From Elmis aenea (taxonomy: Eukaryota; Arthropoda; Insecta; Coleoptera; Elmidae), in the NCBI GenBank assembly GCA_947652605.1, contig OX393576.1:56954966-57018965 (forward strand): a stretch of 64,000 nt of DNA, written 5' to 3'. Below, in pieces: positions 13,321 through 22,064 of the stretch (positions are counted from its first letter, which is position 1; every line of letters starts with the position of its first letter). The notes below the pieces were generated by a model. The model saw nothing but the letters and a program-made list of their open reading frames with translations. It did not search any database and had not been told where the DNA came from. The position numbers were made by a program, and so were the translations under genes.

Positions 13321-14110
13321 TGTTAATAGCAGTTTGGTTATCGGACTCCGGCAGCTTGTGTAGTGCTATACTCTCAAAATTATTAATACCTAAACCAACA
13401 GAATCAGATACGTTATTTATTGTTATACAAGTTTTTATTTCTTTATTTGTCGTTCGTATTTTGCACAAAGTAAAAAATCAGGATAGTTTTATAATGATAG
13501 CTTTTTGCTTGTATTTGTACAGTGCATATTTTTTTATGTAGGTACCTATAAAATGATTTACTGATTTTTTTGCTCAAGCCTTAAGTTTTTATAACGAACC
13601 TAATGTTGGAAATAGTGATGTATAAAATTTTGAGTCTTGTCCCTTAAGCATATGCTCGTACGATTTCCATTGACATAATATAACAATGAATTGAAAAGAT
13701 AACGACCATAAGTTACAACATAAATAAATTTGAAGGCTTCAGCTGGGCATTAAAGAAAACTCTTTATTAATAAGCAATATTTCGGATTTATTTTAATCCT
13801 TCTTCAGGACTTCTAGGGAACAAAACTAAACATTTTTACAAAAATCTAATTAAAAAACGCCAATTGTTTTTATTCTTACAAATTTATTCTTACTCAAAAT
13901 GAGAATGTATTATAAAGCTGAACTACTTGGTTCGCCAGAGTGGAAATTCATTTTACATTTTACATTTGTATTAAATGGTTAAAATTTTAATTTAAAAGGT
14001 GAACATTTTTCTTCTTGATTTATAGATTAAAATGTAGTTTAAACACGCCAACACAATTTACATTTAAAAAATTTGTGAACTGTCCAACTGATCAAAAATA
14101 TTATTACCTA
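13321..14110. other. gene-free flank of the outer Polinton
   Basis: AT-rich sequence with no recognisable gene or element. It ends at the TTCTTA target copy (14111-14116). Confidence 0.4.
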
Positions 14111-14116
14111 TTCTTA
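14111..14116. repeat. target site duplication of outer Polinton (left)
   Basis: TTCTTA, repeated at 43085-43090 immediately after the right terminus. Confidence 0.85.
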
Positions 14117-14279
14117 AGTGAGTGTATTTGTATGTTGAAGACCAACTTAGGCGTCATTTTCTATGGATCTATGCGTGATTTAGGCGTGTGTGGGCGCGGG
14201 ATTTAGGCGTAAGCGGTGTGATCTGGGCGCGGAAGTTATGCGTCGTGTTGGATGGGGTGCGGGTGTCGGATTAAAACAA
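14117..14279. repeat. left terminal inverted repeat of outer Polinton
   Basis: Begins AGTGAGTGTATTTGTATG and ends ATTAAAACAA. It matches the inverse of 42924-43084 with only a few differences. It is notably GC-rich for this region, with repeated TTAGGCGT motifs. Confidence 0.88.
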
Positions 14280-14349
14280 GAGTATAATTTATAAAATTGC
14301 TTTATTATTCATATTTGTTTACAATATTTTTATTTGTAAGGTATTATGA

Positions 14350-14868
14350 TTAACTTAAGTATCTATTATAAAATAATTTGTAAATTACAAACAACGACAT
14401 GTACAATAAATTCATAACGTCTATACCGATATAAAAGGGGAAAGATGAAATCGTGTGCTGTTGCTGATCCGACGACGGCGTAGATGTATTATTCTGCGTG
14501 TGTGGAACGACTACTTTTTCATGCGAGGAGCTGCTGTTAAGAAGTTCTTTATGCAGGAATGAAGTTTTTGCTGCGATTGTCGTATAATTTAATATGTGAT
14601 TCCATGGCGAGTCATCATGACTTTGGTTGGCGTGCAAATATCTTAATTTGTATTTGATAATGCTGTTATCGCCTGCAGAAATATTGGCAGCATAAAAAAT
14701 GGGAATACCATTATGATTGTTCGGAAACAGCTCGGTCCACTCGACTGGCCAATTTTCTTGTTCGTTGAAACAAACAAACGCTTTGTGCACTCCAGGCGCT
14801 CGGTATATTATAAAATTGTCTCCTATTATAGAGGCAAGGATGAGAACAGATGCTTTCAACAAGAACAT
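14350..14868 (-). CDS. Polinton-encoded secretory-type membrane protein, lineage A
   Basis: The ATG-started frame encodes 172 residues. The first 15 or so residues form a hydrophobic signal peptide. An ectodomain follows with several N-glycosylation sequons (NIS, NQS, NYT, NTS), then a Ser/Gln-rich stalk, a hydrophobic segment near residues 145-167 and a short basic tail. This is the layout of a type I membrane protein. Residues from FIIYRAPG onward align with FIVTRPPG of the inner Polinton's 149-aa protein (21148-21597), including the G-I/L-P-I/V-Y block and the KLRYLHAN/RVHYVYKN block. They are homologues carried by two different Polintons. Function is unknown; a virion envelope or host-surface role is inference only. 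It is the first gene inside the left repeat, pointing toward the end. Confidence 0.7.
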   Translation of the reverse strand: MFLLKASVLILASIIGDNFIIYRAPGVHKAFVCFNEQENWPVEWTELFPNNHNGIPIFYAANISAGDNSIIKYKLRYLHANQSHDDSPWNHILNYTTIAAKTSFLHKELLNSSSSHEKVVVPHTQNNTSTPSSDQQQHTISSFPFYIGIDVMNLLYMSLFVIYKLFYNRYLS

Positions 14869-14969
14869 CTTTGTAAGATTAAGATATACTATTGGAATAC
14901 ATGGTTTTTTATTTAAACTTATTGTAGGTCATTCACATATTGTTAACAAAGCGAATATTGTATGCAATC

Positions 14970-15620
14970 TTAGGTAATTAACATAGAATAGGTTTGTTTC
15001 ATGGATTTAAGATTTATGTATTCGGGTAGAGATGTGATCATCGCAGATTCATACTCTCCATTGCTAAATATTCTTTCGTTTCCAAGTTCACGATATTCAT
15101 AACACTCAATTGACAGCGAGCGTTGCGAATAATTTGCATCATAAGTACAGCGAACGGGTATTACTACGTCTTCATCGTATTCAAGTTTAAAATGTCTATA
15201 AAAATTGTGTTCACTTTCGATGATGCCACCAATTTCCATCTCTCTATCGATTAGGTGTCGTCTGAAGTCTTCGATGGCCTCTTCGACGGTAACTAAATGC
15301 GGAGAAGATTCCGAAGAGGCGAATAATTCGTCCGTTTCTACTAACGTCTTTGTTGTCGGTGTTGATATGTTTGAACTTGACGTTTCATCGGGTTGCACAA
15401 AGTTGGCAGGTTCGAGCGTCGGCAAAGATTTACTAGGTGTTAGCAGTTTAAACGATAAATTAATCTGAACTGTTTGATTGCTCGGTAATTGAACATTAAA
15501 TTTCGTTCGACCAATATGATCTGGCTCCCGTAGGTATATTGGAATTGGCGAACTGATTGCTCGTGGAATAATGAGAGGTAAAATAAGAAGAATAAAATAA
15601 AAACTGATAATAATCTTCAT
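14970..15620 (-). CDS. secreted protein with Ser/Thr-rich linker, unknown family
   Basis: Encodes 216 residues from an ATG. A strong signal peptide (about residues 1-24, cleavable after ...AISS) is followed by a short N-terminal domain with NQT and NLS sequons and a Ser/Thr/Pro-rich linker containing NIS (about residues 80-105). A C-terminal domain holds two cysteines in a CTYDANYSQRSLSIEC context, a likely disulfide. There is no C-terminal membrane anchor. It lies 102 bp upstream of the membrane-protein gene on the same strand, so the two may form an expression unit. I do not recognise the family. The frame is intact despite the age of the element. Confidence 0.6.
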   Translation of the reverse strand: MKIIISFYFILLILPLIIPRAISSPIPIYLREPDHIGRTKFNVQLPSNQTVQINLSFKLLTPSKSLPTLEPANFVQPDETSSSNISTPTTKTLVETDELFASSESSPHLVTVEEAIEDFRRHLIDREMEIGGIIESEHNFYRHFKLEYDEDVVIPVRCTYDANYSQRSLSIECYEYRELGNERIFSNGEYESAMITSLPEYINLKSMKQTYSMLIT

Positions 15621-15822
15621 GTTAATGCTGCTATCTGCTTGACAGATTTATTCACTTTGCTGGCGGCACTTTCGTAGCACAAGATGCTAACTGTATAAGC
15701 GCGCGGGTTCGTACTAGTTTTTTTTCTGCGACTGAATTCGTTTTTATAAGATGATTCGCGTGGGGGGAGGCTGATAAGGAATACGACGACGACGACGATA
15801 AAAAAACATCCGAATGATTCAT

Positions 15823-16212
15823 TTATAAAATTGCGTTTTTATTAATCCAAGAATTGTGGGCGTCAGAAAAGCCTAACCATCTAACGTATACTTTATTTCT
15901 GCTTTTTTTTAAAACTTTTTGAACGAGGTAAACATTAGGATGCTTGGTCTTTAACAGTTCATGCTCGTAAAAACAGCCTTGAATTTCATTGTCTTGATAA
16001 TCTTTGAGAATGTATGTGACAGGATTTGTATTTTTGAACGTTTTAATCGTAAAAATTTCTGTCGTCCAGTTGGGCGTGTAACCCTTCTCAAAAAGATGTT
16101 TATATTTGCTTATGCGAACCTTTTCTCCAACTTTGAATTTGGGCAATGGAAGCGTTTTGATTTTGCTATAGACAGTTGTTGGGGGTTCGAAGGGTTTTCG
16201 AGATAAAAAATA
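15823..16212 (-). pseudogene. Polinton integrase C-terminal fragment (SH3-like/chromodomain end)
   Basis: Open frame for about 130 residues. The first clearly integrase-like part, from KPFEPP onward, leads into PKFKVGEKVRISKYKH and a C-terminal chromodomain-like block with VYVRWLGFSDAHNSWI. It aligns with the end of the inner Polinton integrase (28932-29833), including YTPxW and NPVTYIL. The catalytic DDE core is missing. Upstream on the minus strand a stop codon follows at about 16213, where the nested BEL element begins. There is no ATG at the start of the homology, so this is a remnant. Confidence 0.82.
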
Positions 16213-16654
16213 TCATTAACCAAACTATTTACTTTTGTATCTATTCTATTTAACAAAATTCAATTACAAACTTGATAAATGCAAATGCAACTGCAACTGC
16301 AACTGCAACTAATCTAAAATACCCAAAAAATACCTATATGTAACCCCATGTCACGTGAAATATCATGCACTTTTTGAACCAATGAAATTTATGCAAAGAA
16401 ATGAACCAATGAAATAAAAGGGTAATTTCTACCGTGAGACGTTAAACGAAAAGTGTAAATCTCTGCAGAAGTTTCAGGTGACATTAAGTTTTCCCACAAA
16501 CAACCTGGGAACGAAGCTATAAGCACAATATGATGCCAGTGATATAATTGGTAGATAGTAACATGACTATCTTGATACAATGTAACATATTAAATATTAT
16601 TTGAAAAAATTGAATTATATTAATTAAATTATAAAATAGTATTACTTTACAACA
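16213..16654 (-). repeat. candidate 3' LTR or downstream region of BEL element
   Basis: On the minus strand a polypurine tract (AAATTAGAAGGGAGG, about 16655-16669) is followed at once by TGTTGTAAAGTAATAC. That is the expected junction into a 3' LTR beginning TG. The sequence that follows does not visibly match the candidate 5' LTR at 39739-39923, so the LTR call is tentative. It also contains a short GCAACT tandem run (16287-16310). Confidence 0.35.
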
Positions 16655-16677
16655 CCTCCCTTCTAATTTTGAAAATC

Positions 16678-18096
16678 CTACCTGGGATTGGTGCGGTTTT
16701 CGGAGCTCCTAGTCTCCGTTTCAACTTCCTTGGTACCTAAATTAAGGTTTAAACTAACATCACTGCCCGGATGAATTTCTTCCACACGTCCTAATTTCCA
16801 GTATAACGGTGGTAAATTATTTTCTTTCACAATGACTAAATCTCCTGGTTTGGTATTAGTATGTTGTTTAAACCATTTGTTCCTTTGTTGCAATTCGACT
16901 ACATACTCCAAGGACCATTTTTTCCAAAAGTGTTGGAGCAGTTGTTGCAAATACTGGTATCTTGACAATCGGTTCATTGGCACATCCATTAATTCTGGAT
17001 CTGGGATCGCTGTTGTTGACCGCCCGATCAAGAAATGTGCAGGACTCAATGCATCATAATCATCAGGAAGGGATGATAAAGGATGTAAAGGACGTGAATT
17101 AAGAACTGCTTCAATCTGTGTCAATGTAGTTAATAAATCCTCAAAGGTTAATAAAGCGTTAGATAAGACCCTTTTGAGGTGATATTTTGTAGATTTAATA
17201 CCCGCCTCCCACAATCCTCCAAAGTGAGGACTATTTGCAGGAATGAACTTCCAAATTATATTTTCATTACTCATGCTATCGGTTAAATTTTGATTATTTT
17301 TAATTAAAAATGTCCCTAAATCTTTGAGTTCTGAAGCTGGCAATAATTGCGGCCCCGCATGTAACATTCGAACGTGTTCATGTCGAAATATTAATTTTGA
17401 CAATAGATGTTTTCCCGAAATAAGAATAGGATGCTTTTTATTATATTGAAATTGTGAAAGCTGTAATCGCCCTTCTACTCGCATAATTTCATCAGAATCT
17501 AAAAATGGGTTTAATTTTTGTAGTTGCACAGGTAATAATTTTCCTTTTTTTAACATAACTATTTCTGCAGTGAATGATTCACCTTGTGCAATTTTAACTA
17601 AACAAAATAAAGATCTATCTAATTCATGAACACTCAACTGTCCGATTGTCCGATCGATTGTTTTTGTCTTGCAATTTGATATAAACCTTAAACAGTATGC
17701 AGTTACTCTCAGTAATTTGTTATATGACGAAAATTTTGTAAATAGTAAATTTGAGTCATTATTTATTAATGTACATGCATGAATAGTTTTTCGTAATTCT
17801 AATGGTTCATCACTAAATATCGGTATGGAAAGTGGCCATGTTTCTGACTCTTGTTGTAGCCAGATTGGACCATGCCACCATGAATGACATTTTTGTAGTA
17901 AGTCTGGACTGACACCTCGAGACAGTATGTCAGCAGGATTGTGTTCAGATTGAATATGTCGCCAATTATGCACGTTGGACATCATCTGAATTTTTGCTAC
18001 CCGATTTCCCACAAACGTTTGAAGTCGATGGGGGCTTGTACCTAACCAATGCAAGGTAACGGTTGAGTCTGACCAAAGAAAGTAGTCATCTATTTG
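16678..18096 (-). pseudogene. BEL pol C-terminal half: RNase H end and integrase, internally deleted
   Basis: The open frame runs from the inner Polinton's target site (18096) and encodes the end of RNase H, with LWSDSTVTLHWL just inside the junction. The EHNPADILSRG motif follows, then the BEL integrase region with MRVEGRLQLSQF, HAGPQLLPASE, PHFGGLWEAGIKS and the C-terminal GDLVIVKENNLPP block. After HAGPQLLPASE the sequence jumps to LKDLGTFLIKN. In BEL integrases these are normally separated by the zinc-binding remainder and the first two catalytic aspartates. So roughly 130 residues of integrase core are missing and the enzyme could not work. Confidence 0.82.
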
Positions 18097-18443
18097 AGTA
18101 GAAGAGCTATACAGATTCTACCCCAGGAAGTGAGCAATTAGAGCCACCAAGACGTTTCTGATCTTGCAAGACATCGCAAGACATCTTGCAAGACGTGCCT
18201 GATCTTGCAAGACGTGCCTGATCTTGCAAGACGTTTCTGATCTTGCAAGACATCTTGCAAGACGTGCCTGATCTTGCAAGACGTGCCTGCTGATCTTGCA
18301 AGACGTGTCTGATCTTGCAAGGCGTGGTTGATCTTATGCGTCTCGGATGCTGTCTTGAGATTGCGACTGTCGGGTAATAATGATGATGCGACTGTCGGGT
18401 AATAATGATGATGCGACTGCAGTGTGTGCACGCTGTATGACGA
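18097..18443. repeat. left terminal inverted repeat of inner Polinton
   Basis: Starts AGTAGAAGAGCTATACAG and ends at TGTGCACGCTGTATGACGA. It matches the inverse of 35577-35947. The two copies differ in length (347 versus 371 bp) because the internal short tandem array varies. At 18152-18330 there are nine copies of the 8-bp palindrome CTTGCAAG. Apparent frames across it are repeat translations, not genes. Confidence 0.9.
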
Positions 18444-19217
18444 TGCTCATCAGGGCGTGGAATTATTCTGTTAATTGATGTGTAAATCTGTCATTGTCAA
18501 CTGAACAATAAATTTTAATGACATGCATGAAAGATTTAATATTTGAAAAACAATGTAATATGCTTAAAGGAAGTGTGTGCACGCTGTATGACGATGCTCA
18601 TCAGGGCGTGGAATTATTCTGTTAATTAATAGGCATTGCTGTGTAAATCTATTATTGTCAACTGAACAATAAATTTTAATGACATGCATGAAAGATTTAA
18701 TATTTGAAAAACAATGTAAGTAATATGCATAAAGGAAGTGTGTGCACGCTGTATGACGATGCTAATCAGGGCGTGGAATTATTCTGTTAATTAATAGGCG
18801 TTAATGGGTAAATCTATTATTGTCAACTAGAAAGTCATCCTTGAACAAATTTGTTTATAATGTTATGCATGAAGGACTTAATATTTGAAAAACAATGTAA
18901 GTAATACGCATAAAGGAAGTGTGTGCACGCTGTATGACGAGTGGATGCTCATCGGGTGTGGTATTATTCTGTTAATTATTGATGTGTAAATCTATTATTG
19001 TCAACTGAACAATATATTTTAATGACATGCATGAAAGACCTAATATATGAAAAACAATGTAAGTAATATGCATACAGGAAGTGTGTGCACGCTGTATGAC
19101 GATCATGAGTGGATGATCATCGAGTGTAGAATTATTCTGTTAATTAATACGCACTGACGTGTAAATCTGTTATTGTCAACAACAATGCATGAGAGACTTA
19201 ATATTTTAAAAACAATG
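18421..19217. repeat. subterminal tandem repeats, unit about 165 bp
   Basis: Units each start with AGTGTGTGCACGCTGTATGA (about 18421, 18572, 18738, 18919, 19080). They include ATTATTCTGTTAATT and ACATGCATGAAAGA segments. A decayed further unit continues after the piggyBac insertion (20124-20250). The right end of the element has a different tandem repeat, so this array is specific to the left side. Confidence 0.8.
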
Positions 19218-19221
19218 TTAA

Positions 19222-20119
19222 CCCTTAATTACTCGCGCTGGTGTATTTTGTACACCAGCGCCAAATTTCTTGCCTCCATCAAATGTACGATTTTTTTGAT
19301 GGCACCAGACCCCCACCTAACCTATGTCTAACATATCCGGAATGTAATGGATCAGTCATACGCCAAAACGCCCGACTGACCTTTGCGTTTTTACATAAAT
19401 TTTAATGCGTTGTCACGTTGGTGCCTAGAATACACCACGCGGGAAATTTTGTAAATTATGTAAATATTCAATCTTTTATACAAAAACGTTTGTTTTATTG
19501 TGTGATGGTGTTATGTATGGGTATTTTTGTCATCCGCAAGTGTGTTCTCGCTTCTAGTTACGCTAAATATATTTTTTTTATTTGTTTATTTTTATGATTT
19601 TACGTCTTATATTCCCATAAAAATCCCCAATGCCTAACGGAGGAGGAAATGAGGGCCTTCTTGGAGGCTGGAAGTTCAGATGAGGAAATTCTAGGCGATA
19701 AGGAAGATGACCTTGAACGGAGAGTAATTACTCAAAGTGACCATGACAGTACGTCAGAACTGGAAGGCAGTGACCGTGAAAATGAGATTTCTAGTGAGAG
19801 TGATGGGGATGATAGTGCTGATGTAGAGTTTTTCTTTAGAAAAAATAGAGCCATCAAATCAGAAGAAGATTAGAGGGCTTTTAAAATTAATTTTGTTTTT
19901 CGTTAACTGTTTTTTTTTTGTTCGTTGATATTATGTTCCTATATATTTTTAAAATGTTTAACTTATTCGTAAAAACTATACTTATTTTTAATGTTTGACG
20001 TAAATTACCGTCAGCAAAAAAATTAGCGTTTTTGTTTAAAAACAAGCTAAATTTAGGGTGGTGTACAAAGTACACCGCGCGGGAAAAAGTTCGAATAATT
20101 TGGCGCGAGTAACTAAGGG
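19222..20119. mobile_element. non-autonomous piggyBac element, TTAA target
   Basis: TTAA at 19218-19221 and 20120-20123 flanks an 898-bp element. It starts CCCTTAATTACTCGCGC and ends in the near-perfect inverse, GCGCGAGTAACTAAGGG. CCCTT...AAGGG ends plus TTAA are diagnostic for piggyBac. Next to each end is a strong hairpin, for example GGTGTAC-AAA-GTACACC at 20061-20077. It inserted into the inner Polinton's left tandem array. Confidence 0.88.
19649..19873 (+). pseudogene. piggyBac transposase N-terminal remnant
   Basis: Encodes 74 residues, acidic and Ser/Asp/Glu-rich (MRAFLEAGSSDEE and SSESDGDDSADVEFF). This is typical of the disordered N-terminus of piggyBac transposases. It ends in a stop before any catalytic domain, and the element has no room for one. 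It is the retained 5' end of a deleted transposase gene. Confidence 0.65.
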
Positions 20120-20250
20120 TTAATAATATGCACGCTGTAGGACGATTGTTTATCTGACACAGTAATGTGCGCACATAATTATTACGCATGAGGGACTGTT
20201 TATTTTAACAATGTGTGAAAACAATGTGAGTAATAATATGCCCAAAAGGA

Positions 20251-20850
20251 GGGGTGGCTGTGGAGCATATATTAATCAGAGAAGTGCTTAGTGCTAGTTG
20301 TTACGCTATTGTACTATCAGTAATAATAATAAAAAAGTAAGTTCGACCGATAACCGACTCCGTCCAATTGCTTTCCTTGATTACAGCATTCTTTGATCAT
20401 GGAGCGTGTCTTCGCCGAAGTTGCCTGCCGACTTATCAGCCAACGGTATCCAAATGCATCAGTAAGAGAAAGGTAAAATGTTGTTACAAGTTTTTCATCT
20501 ATTTAGTATTTGTTTAGGCAGTTTCTGTCTCACCCCTGAAAAACGATCTAGAGGAAGCTATGATGGATGAATTCCCGTTGATCTACGAAGGCTTATTTTT
20601 GAAAATCTACTACAACCAACAGCTTCAGTTTGGTTTTTTTTTAATTAAAGACTTTTAGTTTATAGTGTTGGTATTAGCTATAGTTTAATAATATAAATAA
20701 AAAACTAAGATGTGTTTACTTGCCCGACCAGGGATATTAAAATAAAGTATATTATTAATTTATTTCGTCTATTATTTTAGTTGTTAGCAACCAGTCAGTG
20801 TGCGGGTATAAATTACTATTTACGTGCTAAAATAGCTCAGTTTGTCTAAC
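20251..20850. other. left interior of inner Polinton without a supported gene
   Basis: No long frame is present. A short ATG frame at 20400-20477 (MERVFAEVACRLISQRYP...) is preceded by a splice-acceptor-like TTGATTACAG and ends at a GGTAAAA donor-like site. A consensus donor GTAAGT lies at about 20338. The phases I tried do not give a longer protein, so I note it only as splice-site-like sequence. Confidence 0.3.
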
Positions 20851-21105
20851 ATGTCGCATGTTAAGTTAACAGAATTTCAACTAGATTTTCTATTCAATCA
20901 GTCTTGTTGTGACACGCACAGAGCCAACATAATTAACTTTATTTGGGAAATTTTACCGCCAGAGTTTCAAATAAAATTCGAAAAATATCTGTTGTGTATG
21001 AAACACTACAATAATAATTACAGCATGTCATCGGATACGTTCGATGGTCCGATTCCGGCTAGGATGCGTTGCAAAATCTGTAAGAGTGAGATGAATTTGT
21101 ATTAA
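20851..21105 (+). CDS. 84-aa Polinton protein ending in CxxC
   Basis: The first ATG is at 20851, giving MSHVKLTEFQLDFLF. The 84-residue product is mostly helical-looking, with a CC pair near residue 20 and a C-terminal RCKICKSEMNLY that could be half of a zinc site. It is the first gene of the rightward block and lies 42 bp before the membrane-protein gene. I do not recognise the family. Confidence 0.55.
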   Translation: MSHVKLTEFQLDFLFNQSCCDTHRANIINFIWEILPPEFQIKFEKYLLCMKHYNNNYSMSSDTFDGPIPARMRCKICKSEMNLY

Positions 21106-21147
21106 ATTTCGGTGCAATAGTTGGGTGAAAGCCTTATATAAGTGAAC

Positions 21148-21597
21148 ATGTTTAAAAACTTATTGCTACTGGTTACTGTTCTTGATAATATTTTTATTGT
21201 AACAAGACCACCAGGCACCCGTTTTGCTTACGTCACATTTGATTTTCAAGCTACAAACAGTGTGGTTTGGCATAAATTGGAACAAGAAAATTTGAAAAAC
21301 GGACTCCCAGTGTACACAATCAACCTCAACAATATCTCGAAAACAAATCTACTCCACTACAGAGTACATTATGTGTACAAGAACACTTCATTGACATCTG
21401 TGTGGGACGTTGTGCAACTAAAATCTTTTAATTACAGTGATATATCAAATGATATACCTAAGAACGATTGCGTTACTTGGGTGGTGATAATTCATGCATG
21501 GTTAATGTTCATACTCTACTTAACTACACTGTGTTGCGTGATTAAATTAACAAAAAGTGCGTTTCGCAAATCTGCATATGAAATGACTGAGCATTAG
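21148..21597 (+). CDS. Polinton-encoded secretory-type membrane protein, lineage B
   Basis: The first true ATG is 21148 (MFKNLLLLVTV), giving 149 residues. It has a signal peptide of about 17 residues and an ectodomain beginning around FIVTRPPGTRFAYV with sequons NIS, NTS and NYS. A strongly hydrophobic segment at about residues 108-131 is followed by a basic cytoplasmic tail. It is homologous to the outer Polinton's 172-aa protein (14350-14868) through the ectodomain, and both have the same signal/ectodomain/anchor plan. The role is unknown. Its presence in two Polinton lineages suggests a real element function rather than a captured fragment. The frame is intact. Confidence 0.72.
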   Translation: MFKNLLLLVTVLDNIFIVTRPPGTRFAYVTFDFQATNSVVWHKLEQENLKNGLPVYTINLNNISKTNLLHYRVHYVYKNTSLTSVWDVVQLKSFNYSDISNDIPKNDCVTWVVIIHAWLMFILYLTTLCCVIKLTKSAFRKSAYEMTEH

Positions 21598-21703
21598 TTT
21601 ACCATTGTGACACATCCGGGATGTCTCTCACGCATGAGTGCACTATTGTTAGTGCATGAATATACACAGTACACACACAGTAAAATAGTTAGTCAACCTC
21701 GAG

Positions 21704-22015
21704 ATGGATACGATTAAAGAGTTAAACGTGTTAGGGCGTGCTGAGTCCCTGAAACCAGTTCTCCATGCAAAAGATATGGAACCAAACAAATTGTATCCAA
21801 TAGAGATTATAAAGCCAATCAATACTACGTTTGGCAGAAGTGTTATTGTGGAAACCGCATCACATGTGATTTTTTTACCAAAACGCATTGTCGACTCTTT
21901 GGATGAAGATAAGATCAAAGAATTGCGACAGATGCAGTTGGCTCTGATATTTCGCGGTTTTAAGGATGTTGGAAAGAAAACCGATGCGAATTTGATAGAA
22001 TTTGTGAACGTTTAA
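21704..22015 (+). CDS. small conserved Polinton protein, possible nucleic-acid-binding OB-like fold
   Basis: Encodes 103 residues. The pattern LYPIEIIKPINTTFGRSVIV, followed by a VIFLPKRIVDSL block and a final RGFKDVG...IEFVNV, is shared with the 167-aa protein of the outer Polinton (41567-42070), which has AYNITDIHKHVTKFGDNLMV. Proteins with the pattern TxxG-x-x-V-x-V ... LP-x-R are common in invertebrate virus-like elements. A single-stranded-DNA-binding role is inferred from length, beta-rich pattern and position just before the polymerase; it is not shown. Intact frame. Confidence 0.6.
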   Translation: MDTIKELNVLGRAESLKPVLHAKDMEPNKLYPIEIIKPINTTFGRSVIVETASHVIFLPKRIVDSLDEDKIKELRQMQLALIFRGFKDVGKKTDANLIEFVNV

Positions 22016-22064
22016 AACAGTTGTGTTGTTTATAGTTATACTTAGTTGAAGTGTTGGCTTAAAA

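Noticed and set aside
18107..18431. Open frames with CKIRHVLQDQARLARSG-type repeats on the minus strand
   Set aside because: They are translations of the CTTGCAAG tandem array in the Polinton TIR. The same peptides appear from the right TIR (35566-35937), and no protein family fits.
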